64,000 nt of DNA from Symbiodinium natans (GCA_905221605.1 CAJNDS010000458.1:112001-176000), one strand, 5' to 3'; numbered from the stretch's first letter, positions 1-10,209 are shown. A program made the numbers and translations. Notes: generated by a model not told the origin, from the sequence alone.

Positions 1-140
1 TCTTCGTCCATGTGGTTTTCACCTCTGTTGTCCACGCGGTGGCCACATATTTCTTCGGCGATTTTCGTCTTCAGAGGCCGGTCCTCTCACATCCTCTCCC
101 CTGCGTGTGGTGGCAACGGCAGCTTTCGGTTTTTACCTAC

Positions 141-307
141 CCCAGAGGGTCCATTTGTAGTACTGTTATGGAATTAGCCTAAACCCTAAACCCCCGAAAC
201 CCTAAGCCCTAAACCCTAAACCCAGATACCCCAAAGCCCTATGCCTATGTAGCATGGGTTTTGGGGTACCTAATTCCCTAGCAGCACTACAAATGGGCCC
301 TCTGGGT
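141..307. mobile_element. MITE-like inverted repeat, family P, copy 1 (carries telomere-repeat insert)
   Basis: The ends are near-perfect inverted repeats: CCCAGAGGGTCCATTTGTAG on the left, and its complement reading CTACAAATGGGCCCTCTGGG on the right. Inner arms GGAATTAG and CTAATTCC also pair. Copies at 1191, 29238, 48603 and 51066 have the same layout in 110-122 bp. This copy is longer because a CCCTAAA-type block sits at 178-223. No coding capacity is visible, so it is a non-autonomous element. Superfamily is not determinable from the sequence. Confidence 0.75.
178..223. repeat. Telomere-type block inserted in MITE family P
   Basis: A 46-bp CCCTAAA-type block interrupts the left arm between TTAG and ATACCCC. 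In the copy at 1191 the same arm reads TTAGGTACCCC without interruption. An AG dinucleotide is present on both sides, possibly a very short target duplication. Confidence 0.6.
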
Positions 308-716
308 GGACTGGAAGGTTGTCGCACGTTCGATCCCGACATGTCCACTTCACATTTACTATTTGCTTGCTTAAGAACCCCCACACCCCCACACCCACAC
401 ACCCCCCTCCCTCCCCCCAGAAAAAGAAAGAAGAAAAAGAGAAAGAACATAATAAATAACATAAAATAACATAAAATAAAATAGAAGTATTAATAATTAA
501 CATCAAGAAACGACAAAGCTCCCTGTATTGCTCTTATAAGTCGGAGCATGTGTATGTTTTGGCTTCAGCAAGTAATAGTGGATGTGGGTACGGTTTTCGA
601 GCAGCTCTGCACAGCTTTGTGTATCCTGGCATGCCTTGAATTGCTGTGCCCGGTCACCATGCGCCCGGTCTTGCCAGATCCTCCGCTGTCGACCTACATT
701 CCCGATTGCAGTCGAT

Positions 717-756
717 TTAGGGTTTAGGGTTTAGGGTTTAGGGTTTAGGGTTTAGG
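717..756 (+). repeat. TTTAGGG tract
   Basis: About five perfect TTTAGGG units, then a degenerate GGGGTCAGGG edge. It lies upstream of the exon-like island at 806. Confidence 0.9.
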
Positions 757-805
757 GGTCAGGGCTTGGCATCATGTCCCTTGCTCAGGCGCTCATCTTG
801 CCCAG

Positions 806-973
806 GCCATGATATCCGCAAAACGGTTGTTGTCCTTTCAAGAGCTTGTGAGCGCCATCCCTCCCTCGTTCCAGAGAAACCGCAAGGCAGGGAAGGCTTC
901 CATCGTCACACCAGCAGCTTCTCAATGGTCCCTCGTTGAGTGCCCTAAACACTTGGGGCCGCCTTTTTTCTAG
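806..973 (+). CDS. Exon-like segment, unknown product
   Basis: Open reading of 55 codons ending in TAG, starting right after a CTTGCCCAG acceptor-like site. It contains SIVTPAASQWSLVECPKHLG. Composition is mixed and protein-like. It is bounded by a TTTAGGG tract upstream and a CCCTAAA tract directly downstream. The stop may belong to retained intron rather than the true end. No family recognised. Confidence 0.45.
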   Translation, partial: AMISAKRLLSFQELVSAIPPSFQRNRKAGKASIVTPAASQWSLVECPKHLGPPFF

Positions 974-974
974 T

Positions 975-1050
975 AACCCTAAACCCTAAACCCTAAACCC
1001 TAAACCCTAAACCCTAAACCATAAACCCTAAACCCTAAACCCTAAACCCT
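975..1050 (-). repeat. CCCTAAA tract
   Basis: About 11 near-perfect units with one CCATAAA variant. Confidence 0.9.
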
Positions 1051-1190
1051 CAACAGAACCCAAATTTAGAGAATCCCCCCCCCCCAAGTGAAGGTGTAGC
1101 AGTTTTTTCAAAAGCCTGGGCAGCTCCCTGGTCCGCAATGTCTCGACAGCTTTCAATCTCAACGGAAGCTGCTGCTGTCGTGAGAACTAT

Positions 1191-1301
1191 CCCAGAGGGT
1201 CCATTTGTAGTACGATTATGGAGTTAGGTACCCCAAAACCCTATTTAGTATGGTTGTTGGGTACCTACTTCCATATTAGTAGTACAAATGGACCCTCTGG
1301 G
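1191..1301. mobile_element. MITE-like inverted repeat, family P, copy 2
   Basis: Starts CCCAGAGGGTCCATTTGTAG and ends GGACCCTCTGGG. Inner arms include GGTACCCCAAAACCC and a matching GGGTACC. This 111-bp copy is uninterrupted and serves as the empty-site reference for copy 1. Confidence 0.75.
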
Positions 1302-1396
1302 TTCGTGAGAACGGGTGGGAGAGGGGGGGGGGAGGGCAGGGGGGCAGGGGGCGATCTATACCTAACCCTTGAGGGTTTGGGGGCCGAGGGTTTAAG

Positions 1397-1449
1397 TGGG
1401 TTTAGGGTTTAGGGTTTAGGGTTTAGGGTTTAGGGTTTAGGGTTTAGGG
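1397..1449 (+). repeat. TTTAGGG tract
   Basis: About seven perfect units following a G-rich leader. Confidence 0.9.
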
Positions 1450-1990
1450 CAAAAGGGTTTACCCGAACCGGGATCATCACGGACACCCTCTCAAAACCCC
1501 TCCTCCCTGCAAAGTAGAGCATTCCGAGCTCCACTAGCTTGGGAAGTAGAACTGAGTTCCAGAAGCAGGAAGACATGAATCACTAGATTAAATATAGATA
1601 TCAGTACAACAAATGCACCTATAAATACGAAGGGATATATACACACCCATTGCCATTGGAGCTTGAAGTGCATTGCCAGAACAGCAGCCCGGCCCAGGAG
1701 CTTGCGACTGAACACCATCAGCATCAACAGCTGGAGCTCAGCTTGCACGTGCCGCAGCGGAATCCGATTTTCGGGGGGTCTGGGTCTGGGTTTCTGAGGT
1801 ACTGCAGTGTTTCAAGCTCCAGGATTTACCCCCAAAATTTTGGTTCTCCTCATCCGAAACCCTAATCCCTAAGAATTTCTACCCCATGTATGTCAGGGTT
1901 GAGGGGGGCCAGGGGCTACCGAGCTTTGGGGTTCCATCATATCGGAGCATCGAACAGCTCAGAAACCCTGGCACCAACATCCTTCACCCC
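1450..1990. other. Spacer without a supportable gene
   Basis: Overlapping ORFs of 60-85 codons exist here on both strands, but none has convincing splice sites or composition. A degenerate CCCTAAA tract begins at about 1995. Confidence 0.4.
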
Positions 1991-1994
1991 TGTA

Positions 1995-2100
1995 AACCCT
2001 AAACCAGAAACCCTAGGGCCTAAACGCTAAGCCGCTAAACCCTAAACCCTAAGCCCTTAGCCCCGAAGCCCTAAGCCCTAAGCCCTAAACCTTATCCCCC
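1995..2100 (-). repeat. Degenerate CCCTAAA/CCCTAAG tract
   Basis: Mixed CCCTAAA, CCCTAAG and CCCGAAG units. Confidence 0.8.
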
Positions 2101-2609
2101 TAACATCCCAAGATCAAGCGAACAAAACCAAACCTTCATGAACCCGCGATGCCCGAAAACCAACGCGCCAGTTTAAGTATTCCACAGTTTTCGGTGGAAG
2201 GGTCAAGGGTTTAGGTTACGTCTCAGGGTTTAGGGTTTAGGGTGTCAACGGGGTTTGCCCCCCCCCCCCCCCCCCGCCTCCCCAAAAAAAAAATCCAAAG
2301 CTCTCTCAGCCCTGTCCCAGTCACAGTCCATTTCCCACTTCAGGCCCGTTCTACCCAGAACCCTAAACCCTAAAAACCAAAACCTCATAAACCGATGAAA
2401 ACCCTACAAGCCCTAAGCCCGATAATCAGTCCTCAACCCTAAACCCCAAAACAAGCCTGAACCCTGAAACCCTACAAAACCTAAACCCCAAAGCTCCATG
2501 AGCCCTCGACCCTCTATAGCCCTAGCCCCAGGTTTAAGGTTTAAGGTTTAGGGTTTAGAGTTTAGGGTTTAGCGTTCGAAACCCTAAAAACGCTGCACCT
2601 CCCCAACAG

Positions 2610-2672
2610 AGGCAGGCAGGCTGCTGGCATCACTCCATTCAGCTCTTCAGCTCACTCCGGAGGCGATGGGGA
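2610..2672 (+). CDS. Exon-like segment with canonical splice sites
   Basis: 63 nt between CCCCAACAG and GTAAGG. One frame reads AGRLLASLHSALQLTPEAMG. A telomere-type tract begins directly after the donor. Short, but both boundaries and the frame agree. Confidence 0.5.
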
Positions 2673-3078
2673 GTAAGGGTTTAGGGTCTAGGGTCTCGGG
2701 CTTGGGGTTAGGATTTGGGGTTATAGGGTTTAGGGATGAGGGTGGAGGGGTAATAGCGTTTTGGGGCTACTGGCTTGAGGATGTGGCAGATGTGTGGGGT
2801 AAGGCTTGGCTTTAGATGCCCTAACCCTAAAACCGGCTCAGGCCGCCGACCCAAGAGCCCTGCAAAAGTAAAAACAGCCAAAGCATTGAGCTCAGCTTAA
2901 GCCTTACCCGAAACGGCCTCTCCCACTACCCGACCTGGTGCTACATTGAGCTGCTTACTCCAGCGACAGCCTGCACTCTCGTGAGTTTCGTGCCTTGGTT
3001 GGGGCCCCGAACAAAGCTGGAGATGTGAGGGAGGGGAAATGGGGATGGTTCCCGGTTCCCTCCGCCCAGGGTCGGCGA

Positions 3079-3190
3079 ACCCTAAACCCTACACCCCCCC
3101 AAACCCCCCCAAACCCCCCAAACCCCCCAAAACCCCCCCCTAACCCCGCCTAAGCCCCCTAAACCCCCCAAACCCAAGCCCTAAATCCCA
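3079..3190 (-). repeat. C-rich telomere-variant tract
   Basis: Units of CCCCCCAAA and CCCCCCTAA type, expanded in C relative to CCCTAAA. Confidence 0.75.
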
Positions 3191-3210
3191 TGAACCCCAA
3201 ACCCTTCCAG

Positions 3211-3310
3211 CCCTTAAGACCATGGCGAGGCAGGCCCTGGAAGTCTCCCAAGCTGCGGAGAACCTGGCCCAAAGCCTGGGTTCCCAGGATGGTCAAGCAC
3301 TGGACCTGGG
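3211..3310 (+). CDS. Exon-like segment, helix-rich
   Basis: Starts after CCCTTCCAG. The open frame includes MARQALEVSQAAENLAQSLG and continues as Q/D/G-rich sequence. The likely donor is GTTTGA at the edge of a TTTAGGG-type tract. The composition suggests an amphipathic helix. Product unknown. Confidence 0.55.
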
Positions 3311-3412
3311 GTTTGAAGTTTAGGGGTTTGGGGGTTTGGGGGTTTGGGGGTTTGAGGGTTTAGGGTTTAGGGTTTAGGGTTTAGGGTTTAGGGTTTAGGG
3401 TTTAGGGTTTCG
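3311..3412 (+). repeat. TTTGGGGG/TTTAGGG tract
   Basis: Begins with GGGGTTTG units and passes into about eight perfect TTTAGGG units. Confidence 0.85.
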
Positions 3413-4025
3413 GGATTGAGGCTTCAGGGGATGTAGGGTTTGGTGTTTTTTGGGGCTTAGGGGTTTGGGGATTGAGGTCTTATAGGGTTGAAGGCAAGCC
3501 GCAAAGTAGTTGAGCGTAAAGCCTGTCCATCAAAAGCGGGCACGAAAGCCTCCACGAACCCTATCAGACTCTTTCATGCTATAGCGGAGCTTCAGACCAA
3601 GTCCCCCGTATGGGATTGAGGCGGGTAGGGTTCAGGAATTTGGGGTGTCAGCCTCTACAAAGCGCTTGAACCCTAACCCCCAAACGCTAACTCTACTCTA
3701 CGCTAATATGGGCCTTACTTCTTGCATCAACGAAAGGAGTTTCCCTCCACCTCTACAGCCGAAACCCTGAACCCTCCTAAGCCCTCGACCCTCAATGCCA
3801 GACCCTCCCAAGCCCTGCCAAACCCTACGTGACCCCAAGCCCTCCTATGTAAGCTCACCTCCTAGACCCTCTAAGCCCTCTTATCAACTCTAACCTTGAA
3901 AAGCCTCTTGAACACTTTCCAAACCACATAAGCCCGAAACCCCAAGCTCTCAGCTACAATTGGGACCCTAAACCCTAAACCCTAAACCCTACACCCTAAA
4001 CCCACGCCGAGGCGCGTGCGCGCAG

Positions 4026-4078
4026 GCCTCCGCCTGGCGACAGGCGCTGCTGCGCCGGGGCGGCGCCACGGGGAAGCA
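4026..4078 (+). CDS. Exon-like segment
   Basis: Follows GCGCAG and reads ASAWRQALLRRGGATGK. The possible donor is GTTGGG, leading into a TTTAGGG-type tract. GC-rich at third positions. A CCCTAAA tract ends about 20 bp upstream. Confidence 0.45.
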
Positions 4079-4357
4079 GTTGGGGTTCAAGGGTTTATTT
4101 AGGGTTCAGGGGTTTAGGGGTTTAGGGTTTAGGGTTTAGGGCTTAGGGGACTTTAATTCGGGGTTTGGGGTGAAGTAAGGGTAGTAGGGGTTTGTGGCGT
4201 TTATGGTTTGTTTTGGGGGGTTGTGGGTCTATAGGGCTTTGAGGGCCTACATCGAACCAGACGGCTGCGAGGCGTTGGGCAAGGTCTTTTACGGGTTCAT
4301 GGTTTCATGGCTGGAGGTTTAAGAGTTCAGGGTTCAGGGCTTGCAGTTTTTTTAGGT

Positions 4358-4450
4358 ACTAAACCCTAAACCCTAAACCCTAAACCCTAAACCCTAAACC
4401 CTAAGCCCTAAGCCCTAAGCCCTAAGCCCTAAACCCTAAACCCTAAACCC
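4358..4450 (-). repeat. CCCTAAA/CCCTAAG tract
   Basis: About 13 units; a run of CCCTAAG units sits in the middle of CCCTAAA units, which suggests local homogenisation. Confidence 0.9.
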
Positions 4451-4482
4451 CAAAGCGAGTTCTCGCTCTGCGTGCACCCCAG

Positions 4483-4519
4483 GTCGCCGGTAGCGTGGCT
4501 GTGATCAGCGCCTGCCAGG
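4483..4519 (+). CDS. Micro-exon candidate
   Basis: 37 nt between GCACCCCAG and GTGAGC, reading VAGSVAVISACQ. Flanked by CCCTAAA upstream and TTTAGGG downstream. Too short to assign. Confidence 0.35.
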
Positions 4520-4569
4520 GTGAGCGCCGGGCTCCCAGAAGCCTCGTGGGATTTGAACAGGGGTCTGGG

Positions 4570-4648
4570 GAAAGGGTTTAGGGTTTAGGGTTTAGGGTTT
4601 AGGGTCTGGGGTTTAGGGTTTAGGGTTCAGGGTTTAGGGCTTAGGGTG
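4570..4648 (+). repeat. TTTAGGG tract
   Basis: About eleven units with GGGTCTGG and TTCAGGG variants. Confidence 0.9.
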
Positions 4649-4829
4649 TAGAGCTTATCCAAGAGGTCCATAGTGTGATTCTTTAAAGAGGTGGTTCTTT
4701 GCTGCAGAAGCCTCGAGCACGGGAATCTTATGACTCCTTGACTGAAAACCTAGTATTCTGGATATTTCCCGAGTTCTTCTTGCTTGAATTGGCGATGATC
4801 TTGCTAACATGCCTCCCTACCCCAAACAG

Positions 4830-4891
4830 TTGTGGATGTGCAGCCATCACGTCACACGGGCTCCAGGGACTGATTGAGCAAAGCCAGCTCA
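4830..4891 (+). CDS. Exon-like segment with canonical splice sites
   Basis: Bounded by a pyrimidine-rich stretch ending CCCCAAACAG and by a GTGAGT donor. The frame reads CGCAAITSHGLQGLIEQSQL. One of the best-bounded exon candidates in the window. No family recognised. Confidence 0.55.
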
Positions 4892-5055
4892 GTGAGTGAG
4901 TAGCATTCCTTCCTTGAGGAAGGTTGGGGTTCCTGGCAAAAGGACATTGCCTGCCGATTTTCGGCACCCGTCACAGGGTGATTTCCAGCCTTTTCTAGTT
5001 TGTGTTTAGTTTTTTCTAGCTTTTTCGTTTTTCTAGTTTTTTCTAGACCGGCTAT

Positions 5056-5148
5056 CCAGAAATCGAGCCCGGGAAATGCCCAGATATCCGGAAAACGAGC
5101 CCGAGCAATTCCCAGAAATCCGGAAATCGAGCCCGAGAAACTCCCAGA
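5056..5148. repeat. Tandem repeat, about 36 bp unit, 2.5-3 copies
   Basis: The unit contains AAATCGAGCCCGAGAAA and recurs at roughly 5060, 5092 and 5125 with point differences. Confidence 0.65.
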
Positions 5149-5199
5149 GGGCTTAAGGTTTAGGGTTGCGTACTCGTCTAAACTACAGGTTGCAGATTC

Positions 5200-5680
5200 C
5201 TTGAGTTGAGCGCGTCACTCGATTCCTTGGTATTTCTGTGTGCGATATCAATATACATGCATAATATTCGACTGGACTTGTATGATTTGTCGATGGCACC
5301 TGAACTCCAGGCCCTCCTCGCTTTAGACTTTGATGCAAGAACAGGAATTATTCATGTGGTTTATAGTTTTTCTTAGTTTTCTTAGCTTTCATAGCTTCTG
5401 CTAGTTATTCATAGTTTTTTTCAATAGTTTTCCTGGCGTTCCTTCAATTCTGGATTTTTCTGCATTTTTCTGCATTCTTCCTGGAATCGGATACAAACAC
5501 CACATGAAGCATTCACCATATGGGTCTGCTATGGTCTGCTTGAGTTTAGGCTTAGGGTGCAGGGATTCGTTGTTGAGTACATCGTTTAGTTGTTTTTTTG
5601 GTCGGTGGGTTGCTTTGACGTGCTTCAGAGTGCAGCTTCTGTATAAGCCCAGGCAACAAACAGCAAATAGACACCAACCC
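5200..5680. other. AT-rich spacer, no gene seen
   Basis: Repeated short TTTTTCTAGTT and TCATAGTTTT motifs. The overlapping ORFs on both strands are not convincing. Confidence 0.4.
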
Positions 5681-5981
5681 AAACCCTAAAGCCCTAAACA
5701 CACGCTGCGCAGCTGAACACCCCCCCCCCCCCCCCAAAAAAAAAAAAACAAGTCAAACCCTGAAGCCTTCAACCCTAGAGAAACTAAGGCCCCCTGTAGA
5801 TAGACCCCCCCCTACAGGTAGACTTGAAACGCCTGCACCCCGAACCCTAAACTCTAACCTCTAAACCTGAAAACCCTTCAATCCTAGACGCCAAGCCCTA
5901 AACCCTAAACCCTAAACCCTAAACCCTAAACCCTCAACCCCCCCTCAACCCCCCCTCCCCCCCCCTCCCAGCAAGCCCCAG

Positions 5982-6101
5982 GCCTCTGGCACCTTGCATG
6001 CCACCTGTTCGGGTGCCTGGGCACCTGGGCCGTGCCGGACGCGGCCACCAGAGACCTGGCCCGGCCACCCATGGGATGCCCCAAATGTTTCGGCTTTAGT
6101 G
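5982..6101 (+). CDS. Exon-like segment, Cys/Trp-rich
   Basis: Follows CCCCAG after a long pyrimidine tract. One frame contains CLGTWAVPDAATRDLARPPM followed by GCPKCFG, so there is a CPKC-type motif. The donor would be the first GTTTAG of the downstream TTTAGGG tract. Other frames are also open in part, so the frame choice is tentative. Confidence 0.4.
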
Positions 6102-6240
6102 GTTTAGGGTTTAGGGTTTAGGGTTTAGGGTTTAGGGGTTTAGGGGTTTAGGGTTTAGGGTTTAGGGGTTAGGGGTTTAGGGTTTAGGGTTTAGGGTTTA
6201 GGGGTTGTTTGGTTTAGGGGTGCAGGGTTTAGGGGTTTCG
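6102..6240 (+). repeat. TTTAGGG/TTTAGGGG tract
   Basis: About 18 units with interspersed GGGG variants. Confidence 0.9.
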
Positions 6241-6537
6241 GGTTTCGTTTCCCGTAAGAGCCCCTGTTGAATTGCAGTAGGGTTTTCAGCAGGGCATAAA
6301 CCCTAGTTGGGTTTCAGGGTTTAGGGGCTCATGGGTTTCAAGGCCGTAAACGCCTGAAAGGGAGTCTTAGGTAGCTTCCCCAAAGGGTTCATGTACCCAT
6401 GTGGTACATATTTGGGCCTTCAAAAGGTGCCTATACAGTGGCTTTAGGGCCCAAACTTATACTAAACGGGTACGTGGACCAAAGTGGTCCTCCGGGTCAG
6501 GTAACCTGCAGAAAGCAGGTGTCTCGGACCGGGAGTT

Positions 6538-6655
6538 GGCCCTTTGTTCCTTTTTTTAGGGTTGGGATTCCCTTATAATCCCCTTAAAACCAAAACGGGT
6601 ACCCTTTTTATTCCTAGGTTACTCCCGGGTCTAGGTGCTGGGTTCTGAAGATATA
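6538..6655. mobile_element. Dispersed repeat, family U, copy 1
   Basis: Contains CCCTTATAATCCCCTTAAAA and ATTCCTAGGTTACTC, shared with 20041-20155. Partial inverted symmetry in the second copy suggests a small non-autonomous element. Confidence 0.5.
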
Positions 6656-6779
6656 AGGGGGCTTGTAGACCAACTTGCCCTGAGGGGACTCTCGGTGGCC
6701 AGGCGTTTTTCAAGACCCCTGCCCGCCAAAAGTAAGCATCGTATTCGGAGACTTGAGAGGGTTTTTCGACGTTGTTTCA

Positions 6780-6966
6780 CCCTAAACCCTAAACCCTAAA
6801 CCCTAAACCCTAAACCCTAAACCCTAAACCCTAAACCCTAAACCCTAAACCCTAAACCCTAAACCCTAAACCCTAAACCCTAAACCCTAAACCCTAAACC
6901 CTACACCCTAAACCCTAAACCCTAAACCCTAAACCCTAAACCCTAAACCCTAAACCCTAAACCCTA
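6780..6966 (-). repeat. Long CCCTAAA array
   Basis: About 27 nearly perfect units over 187 bp, with one CCCTACA variant. Confidence 0.97.
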
Positions 6967-6970
6967 CACC

Positions 6971-7072
6971 TTCGAGGTGGTCTCCGCCGCGGAACTCGAG
7001 GATACGGCGGTCAGCTGGCCCAGCAAGGCGGCACAAGCGGAATTCGGGGCGGTCTGGGGGTTTCTTGGTTGG
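6971..7072 (+). CDS. Exon-like segment between two CCCTAAA arrays
   Basis: 34 codons with strong GC3 and acidic/hydrophobic composition, containing FEVVSAAELEDTAVSWPSKA. Splice boundaries are unclear: no AG precedes the first codon and the downstream edge runs into CCCTAAA. It could be a coding fragment captured between arrays. Confidence 0.45.
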
Positions 7073-7490
7073 ACCCTAAACCATAAACCCTAAACACTAA
7101 ACCCTAAACCCTAAATCCTAAACCCTGAACCCTAAACCCTAAACCCTAAACCCTAGACCCCGATCAAGCCTCGAAGCCTCCCCCACAGAAAGAGACGCCC
7201 TGAAGTCTAAGAAACCGCAGGGCCTAGATCCTGTCAGCTGCATCCACCGAACCTCCAGCATGAGCAGCGGCCGAAGCCTAAAGTCCGTCAAGCCTCAAAC
7301 CGAAAACCCTGCACCCCAAAACCCCAAGCCCCCTAAAGCCCCCTAAATACTAAATACTTCAGTTCGCTCTGTTTATACCCTTTCATTTTTGTGCATACTT
7401 TTTTTAAATGTCAAAATCCATGCACCTGAAGCCCTAGACCCTAAAGCCCCCCACCCAAACCTGAACAACCCCCAAAGCATCCCGAAGGCC

Positions 7491-7674
7491 TAAACCCTAA
7501 ACCCTAAACCCTGAACCCTAAACCCTAAACCCTAAACCCTAAACCCTAAACCCTAAACCCTAAACCCTAAACCCTAAACCCTAAACCCTTAACCCTAAAC
7601 CCTAAACCCTAAACCCTAAACCCTAAACCCTAAACCCTAAACCCTAAACCCTAAACCCTAAACCCTAAACCCTA
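7491..7674 (-). repeat. Long CCCTAAA array
   Basis: About 26 units, nearly perfect. Confidence 0.97.
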
Positions 7675-7675
7675 G

Positions 7676-7761
7676 CCGGCTTGCGCCTACAAGGCCGCCG
7701 GCGCCGGATTCAGGTTCTACATCTGAAGGCCTGCCTGCAGAAGCAAGTGGGTTCAGTGTAG
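7676..7761 (+). CDS. Exon-like segment, Arg-rich
   Basis: Starts after CCCTAG. The frame reads LRLQGRRRRIQVLHLKAC and ends in TAG at 7759-7761; a GTGTAG donor could replace the stop. Inverted telomere tracts flank it (CCCTAAA left, TTTAGGG right). Confidence 0.4.
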
Positions 7762-7866
7762 GGTTCAGGGTTTAGGGTTTAGGGTTTAGGGTTTAGGGTT
7801 TAGGGTTTAGGGTTTAGGGTTTAGGGTTTAGGGTTTAGGGTTTAGGGTTTAGGGTTTAGGGTTTAG
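7759..7866 (+). repeat. TTTAGGG array
   Basis: About 15 units. Confidence 0.95.
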
Positions 7867-7995
7867 GGGTTTATGCTCTATGTAGGGGCTGGGGGCTTTG
7901 GGGGATGTAAGGGGTTTGGGTCAAACGAGGGAACCCTGAGTTCGTGAATGTGCAGAGGTAACAGATGCGAACTCCTTTGGTCGACCCCCTTCTGC

Positions 7996-8330
7996 GGTTT
8001 AGGGTTTAGGGTTTAGGGTTTATACGGTTTTAGGGTTTAGGGTTTAGGGTTTAGGGTTTAGGGTTTAGGGTTTAGGGTTTATACGGTTTTAGGGTTTTAG
8101 GGTTTAGGGTTTAGAGGGTTTAGAGGGTTTAGAGGGTTTATAGGGTTTATAGGGTTTTTGGGTTTTTTGGGCTTTCGTGTTCAGGGTTTAGGGTTTAGGG
8201 TGTTTTAGAGGGTTTATAGGGTTCATATGGTTTTATGGTTTAGGGTTGAGGGTTTTGTGTTTAGGGTTTAGGGTTTAGGGGTTTATAGGGCTTTAGGGTG
8301 TTAGGGTTGAGCGTTTAGGGTTGAGCCCCT
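7996..8330 (+). repeat. Diverged TTTAGGG array with higher-order variants
   Basis: Perfect units alternate with TTTATACGG, TTTAGAGGG and TTTATAGGG blocks, a mosaic of locally amplified variants. Confidence 0.85.
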
Positions 8331-8470
8331 TTACGCCCGAAGCCCTATATCGGGCTTTCCTAAAGTCGGGTATATGGTATATTGGGGATCCTTTTTGGAG
8401 ACACAGCCCTAAACCCTAAACCCTAAAACCCTAAACCCTAAGCCCTAAACCCCAAAACCCGATCTTGCAG

Positions 8471-8569
8471 CCTAGACAGCCTTCAGCCCTGTCGATGGAT
8501 CAGGTCGCGATCGCTCCAAGCCTGGCCATGAAACACCCTCCACTTCCGCCACAAGGCGCCTCACCCTAA
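8471..8569 (+). CDS. Exon-like segment ending at CCCTAAA array
   Basis: 32 codons after CTTGCAG, containing SALSMDQVAIAPSLAMKHPP. The TAA stop is supplied by the first CCCTAAA unit. Either a terminal exon or an exon whose donor I have missed. Confidence 0.5.
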   Translation, partial: PRQPSALSMDQVAIAPSLAMKHPPLPPQGASP

Positions 8570-8728
8570 ACCCTAAACCCTAAACCCTAAACCCTAAACC
8601 CTAAACCCTAAACCCTAAACCCGAAGCCCTAAACCCTAAACCCTAAACCCTAAACCCTAAGCCCTAAGCCCTAAGCCCTCAACCCTAAACCCTAAACCCT
8701 AAACCCTAAACCCTAAACCCTAAACCCT
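8564..8728 (-). repeat. Long CCCTAAA array
   Basis: About 23 units with a CCCTAAG sub-block. Confidence 0.95.
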
Positions 8729-8894
8729 CATCTCCGAGTGAGCTACCACGGGTTTGGGGTTTCAAGCGCACGCCCCGATCTATGGAAGAGCCGATGCGTA
8801 GATCTTGGCTTAAGGTTCGGATGTCGGGTGTAATGAGGGTTAGGGTTTCGGGTTTAGTGTTTAGGGTTTAGGGTTTTAGGGTTTTAGGGTTCAG

Positions 8895-9047
8895 GGTGAC
8901 AAGCTCACCGGAAAGCTGCCAGCCTTATGCCTAAACATTCTAGTTGATCAAGATTTCAATGTTCCGCAGTACCCCAGAGCGGTTAACGGTTGCGGGTTTA
9001 GGGTGCACGAGTCATACTGCCTGCTAGCCATGTGTTCCCTTCATTGA
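8895..9047 (+). CDS. Exon-like open frame
   Basis: 50 codons plus TGA after a GGGTTCAG site inside a TTTAGGG tract. It contains KLPALCLNILVDQDFNVPQY. The downstream half reads through a TTTAGGG-like piece, so only the first 30 codons or so may be real. Confidence 0.35.
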   Translation, partial: GDKLTGKLPALCLNILVDQDFNVPQYPRAVNGCGFRVHESYCLLAMCSLH

Positions 9048-9857
9048 CGGCTCCAAAAACTCCCCACTTTAGAGCTGCTCCACGATCTTTCCCAAGCCGC
9101 TGAAGATGTGCAGTTGACTTCTGAACGTGCGACATGAACTGGTGCGAAGTCCGAACACTGAACTCCGAAGCTGCTAAACCCCGGATTTAGGGTCGAGGGT
9201 TCAGGGTTTAGGGGCCCCGGAACATTAAACCCTAAACCCTGAACCCTAAATCCTAAATCCTAAACCCTACAAACCCTAAACCCTAAAGCTTAACCCCAAA
9301 TCACGATTTTAGAATCAATTGCTGGAGGCTGTTCCTCTTCAAGCAGCCCTAGGACGAAGGCGGGACCCGAATATTTCAGCAGTTGTCTATGAGCTTTCGG
9401 TTTCTTTAGGGGCCTCAGGGGTTTGGGTTTAGGGTTTCTGGTCTAGGGTTCCGGGTTTAGAAGTTTAGGGTTTAGGGGTGTAGAAAACAAAAGTACCTCT
9501 TTCTGGCAGTATTCTTCAGTATGGCCATGTTTGGCCACAGTGTCTTTCGCTTCTGTTGAGGTGCTCCCTTCTTGACCTTGTTGTTGCTCTCGCGCGCTCT
9601 GCCCTGCACCCAAACAATTTCGCATTCTCGCATCTGCTGTTCTTAAGATGAACAGAGCAAGCAACGGAGATGGGCGGAATGAGTGGAATGACGGTTCAGG
9701 TTAAACCCGAAACCCTAAGCCCTCAACACCTACACCCCAAACCCGAATTAAGTCAACGGGTTGCATCTACACCCCTCCCCAGCTGCCCCTCAAGTTTGTC
9801 CATGGACTCTTCCCAACCCCAGCCCAAACCAAGCATCGAGGAGTAAGCGCAGTCTTC

Positions 9858-9965
9858 CCTAAACCCTAAACCCTAAACCCTAAACCCTAAACCCTAAACC
9901 CTAAACCCTAAACCCTAAACCCTAAACCCTAAACCCTAAACCCTAAACCCTAAACCCTAAACCCT
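9858..9965 (-). repeat. CCCTAAA array
   Basis: About 15 perfect units. Confidence 0.97.
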
Positions 9966-10060
9966 GAGTTAGAGTTAACATTTAAAAGTTAGGGTTCTTT
10001 AGGCATCTTAAGGTCCCGGCATCTCACCCGACCGACTCTGAAGCTAAATCCCTTATGACG

Positions 10061-10152
10061 GTTTAGGGTTTAGGGTTTAGGGTTTAGGGTTTAGGGTTTA
10101 GGGTTTAGGGTTTAGGGTTTAGGGTTTAGGGTTTAGGGTTTAGGGTTTAGGG
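10061..10152 (+). repeat. TTTAGGG array
   Basis: About 13 perfect units. With the array at 9858 it forms an inverted pair 95 bp apart. Confidence 0.97.
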
Positions 10153-10209
10153 ACCCGAACCCAAACCCTAAAGGCCCTAAAACCCCACAACCCCGTAAAC
10201 ACCCCCCTA

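Noticed and set aside
9443-9664. 73-codon minus-strand ORF
   Set aside because: No ATG at its start and the end lies in telomere-type repeat; no splice sites of note.
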